A DNA stretch of 32,328 nt from Verrucomicrobiales bacterium (GTDB lineage: Bacteria > Verrucomicrobiota > Verrucomicrobiia > Limisphaerales > CAIMTB01), in assembly GCA_020845805.1 (NCBI GenBank), contig JADLFD010000089.1:1-32328 (forward strand), given 5' to 3'. The notes beneath the pieces were generated by a model. It saw nothing but the letters and a program-made list of their open reading frames with translations. It did no database searches and was not told the DNA's origin. Of this stretch, positions 17,107-25,986 are shown one piece after another; positions within the stretch are counted from its first letter, which is position 1; every line of letters starts with the position of its first letter. A program made the translations under genes and the position numbers.

Positions 17107-18720
17107 TCAGGAGCGGGCGGGGGTCTTGAGGTGTCGGAGCTGGAAGAGGGCGCCGCGCGGTTGGTTGGCAAGGCATTCGATGTCCCAGCCGTGGGCGAGG
17201 ACGATCTGGTGCACCACGGCGAGGCCGAGGCCGGTGCCTTCGGCGCGCGTGGTGAAGTAGGGTTTGAAGATTTCGGCGCGATGCTCGGGTGGGACGCCGG
17301 GGCCGTCGTCGCGGATATCGAGGTGGAACTCGCCCGCTTCGACGGGGCTGGCGACGATCTCGATGGTGCCATCGCGGTGGGCGGCCTGGATGGCGTTGAG
17401 GAGGAGGTTGAAGAGCGCCTGGCGGAGCAATTGTTCGTCGGCGCGCAGGCTGGGGAGGCTGGGGGGGAGCACCAGACGGACCCCGTGTTCCTCGAGATCG
17501 GAAGCGAGGGCGCGGGCGACGTCCTGAGTGACGGCGGCGAGATCGACGGCGGCCCAGTGGACTTCGCGCGGGCGCGAGTAGTTGATGAACTCGTTGAGTT
17601 GCGCGGTGACGCGGTCGGTTTCGGCGACGATGGCGGTGGCGCGCACGTTGACCTCCGGCGAGCCGGCGGGCTGGCGCGAGATCAGCTGGGCGAGACCGCG
17701 GATGATGTTGAGCGGGTTGCGGGTTTCGTGGGCGAGTCCTGCGGCGGCGAGGTTCATCTCCTTGAGGCGCGCGTTGAGTTCGGCGGCGCGCGCGAGTCGG
17801 ACCTCGAGATCGGCGGAGTGGGCGAGGTTTCGCCAGGCCAGGCCGAGGCCGAGGGCGGAGACCCCGGCGAAGGCGCTGATCATCAGTCGCGCCCAGAGAT
17901 CCTGGGCGGTGGCTTCCTGGAGGGAGCGGGTGGAGAGCTGGAGGACGAAGCTATGGACGCCCTGCTTTTGGGCGAGCGACTTGAATTCCTGTTCGCTCAT
18001 CCAGAACGGGCGATTGAAGGGGAACCGGCCATCGCGCCGGCCGCGGCGCGGGCGGCTCGGGGCGTTGGTGGAGGCGGAGTCGGGGGCGTCGGGATCGGGC
18101 CGAAACCGCGCTTCGGGTGGCGGCGGCGGTCGTGGGTTGACCGTGTCGCCGGCGTCGGAGTCACGAGTGGGGTTCGGGTTTCGTGCGTCGTCGGGGGGTG
18201 GACCCAGGGGCGGGCCGGGTGGCGGACCGCCGGGGGGTCGGTTGGTGGGGAAGCCGGGCATGTCGCTGCGTGAGATCACGATGGTGGCCAGGCGTTCCTC
18301 GGGTTCGGAGGTGATGTTGGTGCCCAGATCGACGAGGTTCATGAGGGCCACGGTGTGGGCGGCCCAGTATTCGGCGCTGGGGACGAGGGCTTTGAGTTCC
18401 AGGTCGATGGGAGGACCGGCGGAGGCGACGACCTCCACCGAGTCATTGAGCAGCGCGATGGCGTTGAGTTCGCCGGGGCGGATGAGGGAGGCGAGCGCGG
18501 ATTCGATGCGTTCGCGGGAGATGAGGCCACCGAAACGGCGCTGAGAACGAATGACCAGGCCCAGGGTGCTGGAGATGTCTTTGGCGCGGGTGATGAGTTC
18601 AGCGCGGGCGGCGGCGCGGACGCGGCGGTGTTCGACGGACTGCCAGGCGACGACCAGGAGCCAGAGGAGGAGGAGTCCTCCGTAGACGAGGCGCGTCTTC
18701 TGGCTGGTCTGGGCGCTCAC
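17107..18720 (-). CDS. NtrB/ZraS-like sensor histidine kinase with Pro-rich periplasmic segment
   Basis: 537 residues from GTG18720. TM1 is at about 11-27. The extracytoplasmic region at about 28-275 carries an unusual Pro-rich, charged stretch (161-225, with GGPPPGPPLGPPPDD and NPRPPPPPEA) and ends before TM2 (about 278-297). His331 sits in the H-box GLAHETRNPLNIIRGL. The N-box is FNLLLNAIQAAH; DDGPGVP, FTTR and GTGLGL complete the ATPase. It is followed after 8 bp by its sigma-54 response regulator, so the pair is a standard NtrB/NtrC-type system. It lies 35 bp after the secretin barrel gene on the same strand, so it is probably cotranscribed with the secretion genes and may sense the state of the secretion apparatus or envelope. 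The signal is unknown. Confidence 0.93.
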   Translation of the reverse strand: MSAQTSQKTRLVYGGLLLLWLLVVAWQSVEHRRVRAAARAELITRAKDISSTLGLVIRSQRRFGGLISRERIESALASLIRPGELNAIALLNDSVEVVASAGPPIDLELKALVPSAEYWAAHTVALMNLVDLGTNITSEPEERLATIVISRSDMPGFPTNRPPGGPPPGPPLGPPPDDARNPNPTRDSDAGDTVNPRPPPPPEARFRPDPDAPDSASTNAPSRPRRGRRDGRFPFNRPFWMSEQEFKSLAQKQGVHSFVLQLSTRSLQEATAQDLWARLMISAFAGVSALGLGLAWRNLAHSADLEVRLARAAELNARLKEMNLAAAGLAHETRNPLNIIRGLAQLISRQPAGSPEVNVRATAIVAETDRVTAQLNEFINYSRPREVHWAAVDLAAVTQDVARALASDLEEHGVRLVLPPSLPSLRADEQLLRQALFNLLLNAIQAAHRDGTIEIVASPVEAGEFHLDIRDDGPGVPPEHRAEIFKPYFTTRAEGTGLGLAVVHQIVLAHGWDIECLANQPRGALFQLRHLKTPARS

Positions 18721-18755
18721 GGGTGAGGGGGCGGAGGAGCGTGGGGACGGCGGGG

Positions 18756-19910
18756 TTACTTGGAGGAGGAGCGGCGTTTCCGTCGGGATTCCTCGCGCGT
18801 GGGCACGGTTTGCTTTTTGGGCAGGTCCTGGAGGAAGCGGTCGAGTTCCTCGTCGGAGAAAGCCTGGGGCACGAGTTCCTGGTGAGCGCGTTCGCGCGCG
18901 GTCATGGCCGAGAGTTGGGACGGCGCCTTGACGATGTGCGGGGTGAGGAAGATGAGCAATTCGGTTTTGGTATCCCCGCGTTCCTTGCGTTTGAAGAGCG
19001 TGCCCAGGAGGGGGATGTCGCCGAGGCCGGGGATTTTGCTGTCGGTTTCGGTGCGGCTGTCGGACATCAGGCCGCCGATGACGACGGTTTGTCCGTCGGG
19101 CGTGACCACCACCGTGTCGGCGGAGCGCAGGTTGATGACGGGGGCATCGACGTCGGGACCGATGGGCACGGTTTGTTCGGAGAGATTGGAGATCTCGGGG
19201 GACACGATCATCTCCACCATGCCTTCGGTGGTGATGAAGGGGGTGACGCGCAGGATGATGCCGACGCTCTGGTAGGTGACCGTGTTGATCTGATTGTTCA
19301 GGTTGTCGTAGCGGACGTTGGTGATGAGCGGGACCTGCTGACCGACGGTGATGGTGGCCTGCTGGTTATTGCGGGCGAGCACGGAGGGTCGGGAAAGGAT
19401 CTCGGATTTGCCGGCCTCGGCGATGGCGCGGAGCGTGGCTTGGAAATCGGTGCCGAGGATCTGGTAGATGCCGGCGCCGGGCGCGGTGGGGACGACTCCC
19501 TGAGGGTTCATGCCGAAGATCTGGCTGACCCCGCCGGTGGTGGAGTTGCCCATGTTCTTCTGGTACGAGCCTTCGATGCCGAGGTCGATGCCCTTGCGAT
19601 AGGTGACCTCCAGGAAGACCACCTTGATCAGCACCTGGGGCGCCGGGCGGTCGAGATTGGTGACCACCTGGCTGATGTAGGAGGCCGTCTCCTCGTCGGC
19701 AACGACGATGAGCTTACGCGTCTCCTGGTCATAGGTGATCGTGGCGCCCCCGATTTCGGTGGCGGACGGATAGGAGGCGGTGCCTGTGCCCGCGGTGCGC
19801 GCCCGGGCGCCGGTGGTGACCTGGCCGGGTGCGGAGGCGGGGAGGAGTCCGAGAAGGGCCAGGATCAGGGGGATCCAGGCACTCCGGGAGCGGCGAAGGA
19901 GGGAGTTCAT
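18756..19910 (-). CDS. gspD: Secretin barrel protein (C-terminal part of GspD), separately exported
   Basis: 384 residues. Its own signal peptide is at about 1-29 (AWIPLILALLGLLPASA). A linker follows, then the second half of a KH-like N-domain at about 55-88 (ATITYDQETRKLIVVADEET to VVTNLD). The secretin core runs from about 90 to 328 (PQVLIKVVFLEVTY, EILSRPSVLARNNQ, VGIILRVTPFI, the signature TVVIGGLMSD, KIPGLGDIPLLGTLF, LLIFLTPHI). A basic tail ends the chain. A complete GspD of about 650 residues would carry four N-domains before this core; here they sit in the preceding gene. The signal peptide argues against a simple frameshift. It should form the outer-membrane pore of the T2SS. No pilotin gene is nearby. 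Confidence 0.93.
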   Translation of the reverse strand: MNSLLRRSRSAWIPLILALLGLLPASAPGQVTTGARARTAGTGTASYPSATEIGGATITYDQETRKLIVVADEETASYISQVVTNLDRPAPQVLIKVVFLEVTYRKGIDLGIEGSYQKNMGNSTTGGVSQIFGMNPQGVVPTAPGAGIYQILGTDFQATLRAIAEAGKSEILSRPSVLARNNQQATITVGQQVPLITNVRYDNLNNQINTVTYQSVGIILRVTPFITTEGMVEMIVSPEISNLSEQTVPIGPDVDAPVINLRSADTVVVTPDGQTVVIGGLMSDSRTETDSKIPGLGDIPLLGTLFKRKERGDTKTELLIFLTPHIVKAPSQLSAMTARERAHQELVPQAFSDEELDRFLQDLPKKQTVPTREESRRKRRSSSK

Positions 19911-19969
19911 GAGTGGGGATGAGGTGGGGGAAAGAAGCTCGAGCTCAGTATGGGGCGCGGCGCGGCCGA

Positions 19970-21709
19970 TCAGTTGCCACCGAAGCCACCGCCTCCGCCG
20001 CCGGTGCCGAAGCCATTCCCGGTGCCGCCGGTCTGATTGCGGTTTTGGGTTTGGCGGTTGTTGAGCTGGTTGGCGTTTTGCCGTTGCGAGTTCTGGGTGT
20101 TGCGACCCGCGGTGGTGCTCTGGTTGGGGAATAGATTCTGCAGCACTTCCTGCACCGCCTGCGGATCGGAGTTTTCGACGGAGTACACGAACACCTTCTG
20201 TTTGCGCGCGGGGTCGGAGTCGAGTTGTTCGAGCATGCGCGCGATCTGTTCCATGAGATCACGGGCGGCACTGACGACGATGGAGCGCGTGCGGAGGTCG
20301 GGGACCGCGACGACTTCGTTCTGCTTTTGCGACCGGGCACTTTGATCGGCGCTGCCGTTGCGATTGGCTCCCGTGCCAGCGGCGCCGCCGCCGCGGCCGA
20401 AGGGACCGGCTCCGCCAAAGGCGCCGCCGAAGCGGAGCTGGCCGCCCTGGGAGGAAGACTGCTGACGGGTGGTCGAGGAGAAGAGTCCAGTGAGCAGGTC
20501 GGCGGTCTCCTGCGGATCGGCGTACTTCAGGCGGAAGACACGTAGCTCAGTGATTTCCTCCACGTTGGTATCCACCTGCGTGACCACGCCTTCGATGATG
20601 ACCATTTGTTCCTCGGGCGCGTTGACCACGACGGAATTGCTGCGTTCATCGGCGACGGCGACCACCTTGGTGGTGGGGGCACGGCCCCCGGAGGCGGAGG
20701 CATCGGTGGCAGCGCCACCGCCGCCGGGGCCGCCGGGGCCACCGGGGAAGCCGCCCCGGAGTGCGTTGAAGAAGCGGCCCTGGCCGCCGGTGTTGTTGCC
20801 GGTCCGGGACGTGTCGGTGGAAGGGAAGAGATCGCGGATCATGGTGGAGACCGCCTTGGCGTCGGCGTAGCGCAGTGGGAAGACGCGCACGGACGAGACG
20901 CTGGCGATGGCGGTGTCGAGCGCTTGAACGATCTCGGCCATGCGCCGGATGTTGGTCTGGGTGTCGGTGACGACGAGGGCGTTGCCCCCTTCGTTGGCGG
21001 TGAGCGTGGCGGTGTCCGGCAGGAGCGGTTGGAGGTCCTTGGTCAGTTGGACCGCGTTGATATAGCGCACGGGAATGATCTGCGTGACGATTTCGTCGGA
21101 GCGCGGGATCTCGGCGGGTTTATTGCCGGAGATCACCGGGATATCGCGCTTCTTGGCATCGCTGCGACTGACGATGGTGAGGGTGCGTTCGTTGCGGATG
21201 GCGGCGTAGCCGTTCTTGTTCAGGACCGAATTGAGGAGGGTGATGGCCTCCTCTTTCGAGAGGGGTTGATTGCTCCAGACGTCGACCTTTCCGCGGATCT
21301 CGGTCTCCAGATTGATGATGAAGCCCGCGGCATCACTCAGGTAGTCGAGGACCATCTCCAGCGGCACGCCGCGGAAGTTGAAGCGCAGTCCGGGTTCGCC
21401 GTTGGCGGCGCGTTCGACGGGCGGTGCGGGGAGAGTGGAACGGCGCTCGGTGCGCGAGGGGCGCGCTCGTTCCTCGCCGCGCTGGCGGAAGGGCTCGCGG
21501 TCGGCCGTGGCGGGTTCGTCGGCGGGCACGGGGGTGCCGGGGGTCGGCGCCGGTTCGGCATCGACGGCGGGGCTGGGCTCCGCCGGGACCGGCTGCGTCA
21601 GGGCGGGCGTCTCCTGCGGGGGGACTTCGGGGGCGGGATCGGCGGCGAGGGCTTGTCCGCAGAGGAGCAAGCCGCCGAGCCAGCGGGAAAGGGCGCGCAT
21701 GGGCTTCAT
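19970..21709 (-). CDS. Secretin N-domain protein (N-terminal part of GspD)
   Basis: 579 residues from ATG21709, which overlaps the gspC-like stop (ATGA). Signal peptide is about 1-22, then a Pro/Ala-rich linker to about 105. N0 is at about 107-185 (RFNFRGVPLEMVLDYLSD...). KH-like N-domains follow at about 208-266 (IIPVRYINAVQLTKDL), 274-382 (VFPLRYADAKAVSTMI) and 389-498 (VFRLKYADPQETADLL), two of them with Gly-rich loops. A fourth begins at 504 (KVFVYSVENSDPQAVQEVL) but only its first half is present before an Asn/Gln/Gly-rich tail (531-579). There is no secretin barrel. The matching second half is in the next gene. Likely role is the periplasmic vestibule contacting GspC and substrates. Confidence 0.92.
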   Translation of the reverse strand: MKPMRALSRWLGGLLLCGQALAADPAPEVPPQETPALTQPVPAEPSPAVDAEPAPTPGTPVPADEPATADREPFRQRGEERARPSRTERRSTLPAPPVERAANGEPGLRFNFRGVPLEMVLDYLSDAAGFIINLETEIRGKVDVWSNQPLSKEEAITLLNSVLNKNGYAAIRNERTLTIVSRSDAKKRDIPVISGNKPAEIPRSDEIVTQIIPVRYINAVQLTKDLQPLLPDTATLTANEGGNALVVTDTQTNIRRMAEIVQALDTAIASVSSVRVFPLRYADAKAVSTMIRDLFPSTDTSRTGNNTGGQGRFFNALRGGFPGGPGGPGGGGAATDASASGGRAPTTKVVAVADERSNSVVVNAPEEQMVIIEGVVTQVDTNVEEITELRVFRLKYADPQETADLLTGLFSSTTRQQSSSQGGQLRFGGAFGGAGPFGRGGGAAGTGANRNGSADQSARSQKQNEVVAVPDLRTRSIVVSAARDLMEQIARMLEQLDSDPARKQKVFVYSVENSDPQAVQEVLQNLFPNQSTTAGRNTQNSQRQNANQLNNRQTQNRNQTGGTGNGFGTGGGGGGFGGN

Positions 21710-22608
21710 TTCAGTTCCTTTTCGCGTTGCTGCATGAGTCGTTTCAAAACGTCGCTGACCTCGCCGCCGCCGCTGCTGGAGCTGGCGGAGGAGGCGTCGG
21801 AGGAAGGGGTCGTGGTGGTGGGAGCGGGGGTCTCTCCTGATCCCGAGCCCGAGCCGGCGGCGGGGGGAGCGGCGATGTCGGACAGTTGCCATTCACCGTC
21901 GTCTTCCCGCCGTAGGTGGCGGCTGACCATGAGATCGAGGGTCTGGTCGCCCGCGCGGAGCCGGATGCCGTTCTGGGAAATTTCGTCGATGGTATGCCCG
22001 GCGATGGTGCCGCCGGTCTGGAGCACTTTGCGGAACTCGCTGCTGGAGCCGTCGAAGAAGGCGAAGCGGCCTTTTGCATAGGCCATCGTGCCGACCAGGG
22101 AGATGGACTCCACTTTGGGGGCGCGACGGGTTTCGCGCGGCCGACCAGAGCCTGGACCGCGTGCCGTGCGGGTCGGATTGAAGATGTTGCGTTCCGAGAT
22201 GATGCGGAACGAGGGATAGTCGGCGCGCGCGCCGGGGGACGCGTTGGTGGGCGTGACAGTGGCGGGAGCGTCGGAAGTGCTATCGAGAGCGGAGGCGACC
22301 GAGTTGGTGTCGATGGACGACTCACTCGAAAGGGCCGTGTCTGGCGCCGCGTTGGCGGTTGAGTTCGTGCGGGTGGTGGACGAGTTGGGGACGTCATTCG
22401 TCCTGGCCGGGGCGGGGACCTCGATGGCGTTGGCGCGGTTGGTTTCCGCGGCGTCGGCGGCGCGAGCCAGTGGGGTCAGAGCCAGGGCCAGGGCCAGAGT
22501 GAGGGCAGAGGCGACGGACAGCGCGAGGGCGGTGGCGCGCAGGGGGCGGGGACCGTCGAGGTGAACTCGGCGGGGGCCGAACGGTGGGTGGAGAGTCGCG
22601 TCGCTCAT
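21706..22608 (-). CDS. GspC-like inner-membrane protein (HR domain)
   Basis: 300 residues from ATG22608. A single N-terminal membrane helix (about 25-48, ALALSVASALTLALALALTPLA) is followed by a long Thr/Ser/Asn/Ala-rich linker. An HR-like domain spans about 140-235: FRIISERNIFNPTR, SISLVGTMAYAKGRFAFFDG, GGTIAGHTIDEISQNGIRL and LDLMVSRHLRR. The tail is low in complexity. GspC (and PilP) HR domains bind the secretin N0 domain, linking inner and outer membrane parts; here the next gene encodes exactly the N0-bearing protein. Both ends overlap neighbours by ATGA. No C-terminal PDZ is seen. The HR match is by motif only, so gspC is likely rather than certain. Confidence 0.78.
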   Translation of the reverse strand: MSDATLHPPFGPRRVHLDGPRPLRATALALSVASALTLALALALTPLARAADAAETNRANAIEVPAPARTNDVPNSSTTRTNSTANAAPDTALSSESSIDTNSVASALDSTSDAPATVTPTNASPGARADYPSFRIISERNIFNPTRTARGPGSGRPRETRRAPKVESISLVGTMAYAKGRFAFFDGSSSEFRKVLQTGGTIAGHTIDEISQNGIRLRAGDQTLDLMVSRHLRREDDGEWQLSDIAAPPAAGSGSGSGETPAPTTTTPSSDASSASSSSGGGEVSDVLKRLMQQREKELK

Positions 22609-23162
22609 GACTTGGGCGGGGCGGAAGGGGTCGCGGGTCCGGGCGCGAGGACGAGACCACTGACCTGGATGCCGAGAGTGAGTTGCTGACCCTGGGGATC
22701 GCGCGTGCCGAGTTCGAGGGATTCGACGCGCACGGCGAGTGGGTCCTGTTCGAGGAGGTAGAGGAATCGCGTCAAGCTGGAGAGCGAGCCGAAGGCATCG
22801 GTTCGGCATTCGATGGTCACCTGGTCCTTGGTGTCGCGTTTCCATTGCGGTCGGATGGAGGCGATCCCGACGCCGCTTTCCTGGGACCAGCGGTCGAAAG
22901 CTTTGAGAAGGGTATTCTCGGCCGCGGAAGGTTCGGCGGGAAGGGTGTTGGTCCTCATGGTCCCCCAGCGTTCGCGCAACGTGTGATCGCGTTGGAGGAG
23001 GGCTTCGCCTTGGGCGACCTGCAGGCGCAGCGACGCGAGGCGTTGGGTGCGGGCTTTCCACGAACGGGCGAGCGGGCCGACGAGGGCGCGATCGCCGACG
23101 AGGAGGATGAGGGCGGTGGCGGCGAGGACCACGAGGGTCCGTTGGCGGTTCTGCGGGTTCAT
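22605..23162 (-). CDS. gspM: GspM/PilO-like assembly platform protein
   Basis: 185 residues from ATG23162. One N-terminal membrane helix (LVVLAATALILLVGDRALV, about 9-27) is followed by a helical region (ARTQRLASLRLQVAQGEALL) and a ferredoxin-like fold with SGVGIASIRPQW, SLTRFLYLLEQDPLAVRVESLEL and LTLGIQVSGLVL. This is the architecture of GspM and PilO, which pair with GspL/PilN in the inner membrane. It overlaps gspL at its start and the gspC-like gene at its end by four bases each. Sequence similarity across this family is low, so identification rests on architecture and position. Confidence 0.85.
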   Translation of the reverse strand: MNPQNRQRTLVVLAATALILLVGDRALVGPLARSWKARTQRLASLRLQVAQGEALLQRDHTLRERWGTMRTNTLPAEPSAAENTLLKAFDRWSQESGVGIASIRPQWKRDTKDQVTIECRTDAFGSLSSLTRFLYLLEQDPLAVRVESLELGTRDPQGQQLTLGIQVSGLVLAPGPATPSAPPKS

Positions 23163-24595
23163 GGCGCGGGCGGGTCGCCCCATTGGAAGTGGAAGGTGAA
23201 CTCGAGCGGGGTTTTGCCGCGCATTTGTTCGACCTTGAGATCGGAGACCTGGGAAGAGGCGCGGAGTTTATCGAGGGCCTGGAGGAGGGCCTGGCGGTCG
23301 CGAGCGACGCCGCTGCACACGATGGTGGCGGGAGGGCGCAGCTCGAAGGATTTGGCGGAGAGCGAATTGTCCTCGGGAAAGGCCTCGGTGAGGCGGCGGA
23401 GGATGCTGAGCGATTTTTGTGACTCGTCGAACCAGGGCCGGAAGCGTCGAATGTTCTGCTGGATCTGGTCGAGTTGTTGGGCCTGGGTGGCGATGGCGTT
23501 CCAGCGGTTGTTCCAGTGCCAGAGTTGGATTTGCTGGATGAGAAAGGCGGCGATGACCAGGGCGGCGGCGGCGGCGACCGGCACCCCGAACCAGCCCAGG
23601 CGGCGGTTGGCGAAGCGCGCGCGGAGGCGTTGCCACGCGCTGAGGCGCGGGGGGAGGAACTCGATGGGGGTGGCGGTCCCGGTGAGATGGCGCAGGCCGA
23701 GGCTGAGGGCGGGGGTCACCGCGGTGCCGGTGGGGACTTTGACGGGAAACTCTGCGGGGGCGTAGTCCCGGACCGACTCGACGCGCAGGTTCCACGCCTC
23801 GGCCTTGCGGTGGAGGAGGTCGGCGATGGCCCGGGCGGGCTCGTCGCGTCCGTACACGCGGGCGCGACGGATGGCATCGCGCAATTCCGGCGGCAGTTGG
23901 CCGAGCGTGATGCGGAGGTCGCGCAGGAACGTCTCGGGGTCGTGGCCGAGGGGGGCGTCGGGCGAGGCGTCGCCGACTTCGATCGTGCGCAGGAGCGCGA
24001 TGCCGCCGCCGTGGGTGACCTGGAGGGCGACATGGGAACCTTCGTGCAGGATGGTGAGCGCGCTTTCCTGGCGGGCGTCGGCCGGCGGGTGCAGGGCGGC
24101 GGTGGCGAGCGAGAGTGTGAGCGGGCGGAGACGGGCGGCGGCGAGCACTGCCTCGAGGCGGTGCACGGACTCGCGGGGCACGGCGAGCAGTTCGGCGAAG
24201 GAGGCGCCGGCGGCCGTTTGGAAGAGGGACTGGGCGACCAGGAGGTCCTCGGGCGGATAGGGAAACCCGCGCTCGGCCTCGAGTTGAAGGAAGCTCTCGA
24301 GGTCCGCGCCCTGCAGCGGCGGGAGCGCGACCTGGAGGGAGAGCACCCACGACGACGGCAGGCATACGGTACAGGCGCGTTCGCGCACCCCGGCGGTGTC
24401 GAGGAGCTTGCGCAGATCCCGGCCGACGAGCTCGGGCTCGGGTCCGAGCAGGGGAAGGGCGAGGTCCTGCGCGAAGGCGTGGCGCAGGGTGACCGAACCG
24501 TTGCTGCGACGGATTTCGATGCCTTCCACCCGGCTGGGCCCGAAGGCGAGGGCCAGGACGGAGGTGGCGGACTTGGGTTTGCGATGGGTGGTCAT
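23159..24595 (-). CDS. gspL: GspL-like protein (PilM-like actin fold fused to PilN-like region)
   Basis: 478 residues from ATG24595. The cytoplasmic actin-like part (about 10-300) includes VLALAFGPSRVEGIEI, CLPSSWVLSLQVALPP, LESFLQLEAERGFPY and a later nucleotide-fold-like stretch. One membrane helix at about 335-358 (WFGVPVAAAAALVIAAFLI) precedes a periplasmic coiled segment and a ferredoxin-like domain. In T2SS GspL binds the ATPase GspE through its cytoplasmic part and GspM through its periplasmic part. The frame is open a little upstream to 24649, but ATG24595 overlaps the gspK stop by ATGA and is preferred. The long actin-like part resembles PilM more than proteobacterial GspL; this is an inference from motifs. 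Confidence 0.88.
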   Translation of the reverse strand: MTTHRKPKSATSVLALAFGPSRVEGIEIRRSNGSVTLRHAFAQDLALPLLGPEPELVGRDLRKLLDTAGVRERACTVCLPSSWVLSLQVALPPLQGADLESFLQLEAERGFPYPPEDLLVAQSLFQTAAGASFAELLAVPRESVHRLEAVLAAARLRPLTLSLATAALHPPADARQESALTILHEGSHVALQVTHGGGIALLRTIEVGDASPDAPLGHDPETFLRDLRITLGQLPPELRDAIRRARVYGRDEPARAIADLLHRKAEAWNLRVESVRDYAPAEFPVKVPTGTAVTPALSLGLRHLTGTATPIEFLPPRLSAWQRLRARFANRRLGWFGVPVAAAAALVIAAFLIQQIQLWHWNNRWNAIATQAQQLDQIQQNIRRFRPWFDESQKSLSILRRLTEAFPEDNSLSAKSFELRPPATIVCSGVARDRQALLQALDKLRASSQVSDLKVEQMRGKTPLEFTFHFQWGDPPAP

Positions 24596-25986
24596 CGGTT
24601 TCGCGCGGCGAGAAGGAACGAACGGCGGACTTCGCGTCCGAGGCTCCATCCGAAATCAGTGAGATCACGGCGGGCGACGAGGCGGGGGGCGGCGCCGGAG
24701 AGGTCGCAGATGAATCGGACGCGGCGGTATCCGCGGCCGTGGCGACCGACGGCGGCGACATCGGCGACAAACTGCGTGGTGCGGCTGGAGAGGAAAGGTC
24801 CGGCCTGCGTGGCCTGGGATTCGTCGAGCACCTCGGTGACCCAGGCCAGGGAAGGTGGGGCGGTGCTGGCGTTGGAGCGACGGCGGGCGACCAGATTGGG
24901 AGCGAGGTCGGGACCGATGCCCGGGATACAGGCGAGCACCGCTTCGCTGGCGGTGTTGACGTTGACCGTGGCGTTGGTGGCGGGGGCGCCGGCGGTGACC
25001 GAGCCCTCGATCTGGGCGAACTCGTCGGGAGTGAATCCGGCGCGCAGGTAGAACTGGAGCGGGCTCGCGAGCTGGGCGGTATTGGTACCGAGCTGGCGCA
25101 GCAGGGCGTTGGCGCGGTCGGCTCCGAATTTCTCCTGGAGCAGCGTGGCGAGCTGCTGACGGTCGCCGGTGGTGACGTTGATCAGGGCGTTGCCTTCGTC
25201 ATCCACGGTGGGCGGTCGAGTCCAGAGCGTGAGATACTCGATGAGGCCTGGATCCAGATGTCCGTCGCGGTTGTCGACCGGGGGTGACTGATCGCCATCG
25301 TTCTCGTTGGAGTCGAGGACGCCATTGAGGTTGGTATCCTCGCCGTAGAGGATTTCGGTGGTCATGCCGCGGACGAGACGAAGTTCCTCGAGGGATTCGA
25401 AGGGCGCGTTTTTGCAGCGGTAGGGTTGGTTCAGACGCTGGTAGGTCTCGTCCTCGGCACCCCCGTCTCCGGCGTCCGAATCCTCATCACGCCAGTCAAC
25501 GATGGCGGCGGCGAGCTCGGCGGTCATGCGGGGGAGCCATTGGAGCATCTCCGCAGTGGCGCTGTTGAGTGGGAGGCGTGCGCCTTCATCGGCGAGGCTG
25601 AATACGGGTTCTTCCTGGGCGGTGTCGGTCTCCGGGCGGCCGATGAACCAGAACTGAGCTTCGCCAATGGGCACCGCTTCAGCGCGATAGGACCAGGAAT
25701 CGGGCAGGCGCCCGGGAATTTCGAGATCGGCCAGCAGGTTGGTCACGTACTTCGCGGCGCCGAGGATGGCTTGGTCGGCCTGGACCGCGGCGACGCGGTT
25801 CTCGGAGGCGCGGAGTTCCATGGACATCGAGTTCGCGAAGTAGAGCGCGAGGCTGACGAGTCCGAAGGTCACCCAGAGCACGATGATGAGCACCGACCCC
25901 CGTTGGGCGCGGGGCGAGGTGGGCGCGGGAGGGATCCCGGCAGGGGAACCGGTGGCGCGAGGAAACGCTGGAGGGGGCAGCGTCAT
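24592..25986 (-). CDS. gspK: GspK minor pseudopilin with EF-hand-like insert
   Basis: 464 residues from ATG25986. The prepilin leader ends at Gly30 before SVLIIVLWVTFGLVSLALYF; Glu5 of the mature chain is absent, as is usual for GspK. The large domain has PLNSATAEMLQWLP, IVDWRDEDSD, YRCKNAPFESLEELRLVRG and the helix-hairpin-helix-like VNVNTASEAVLACIPGIGPDLA. Residues 217-228 form a canonical EF-hand loop (D, N, N, G, L, D and E at positions 1, 3, 5, 6, 8, 9, 12), continuing with SNENDGD. GspK caps the pseudopilus with GspI and GspJ, and the family is known to bind calcium. ATGA overlaps join it to gspJ and gspL. Confidence 0.93.
   Translation of the reverse strand: MTLPPPAFPRATGSPAGIPPAPTSPRAQRGSVLIIVLWVTFGLVSLALYFANSMSMELRASENRVAAVQADQAILGAAKYVTNLLADLEIPGRLPDSWSYRAEAVPIGEAQFWFIGRPETDTAQEEPVFSLADEGARLPLNSATAEMLQWLPRMTAELAAAIVDWRDEDSDAGDGGAEDETYQRLNQPYRCKNAPFESLEELRLVRGMTTEILYGEDTNLNGVLDSNENDGDQSPPVDNRDGHLDPGLIEYLTLWTRPPTVDDEGNALINVTTGDRQQLATLLQEKFGADRANALLRQLGTNTAQLASPLQFYLRAGFTPDEFAQIEGSVTAGAPATNATVNVNTASEAVLACIPGIGPDLAPNLVARRRSNASTAPPSLAWVTEVLDESQATQAGPFLSSRTTQFVADVAAVGRHGRGYRRVRFICDLSGAAPRLVARRDLTDFGWSLGREVRRSFLLAARNR

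Noticed and set aside
19936-19945. Palindrome AGCTCGAGCT between the two secretin genes considered as a terminator or operator
   Set aside because: Only 10 bp, no loop and no U-tract; probably chance.
18756-21709. Split secretin explained as a frameshift or sequencing error
   Set aside because: The second gene carries a complete signal peptide and linker and the first has a long low-complexity tail, so a one-base error would not restore a normal GspD.
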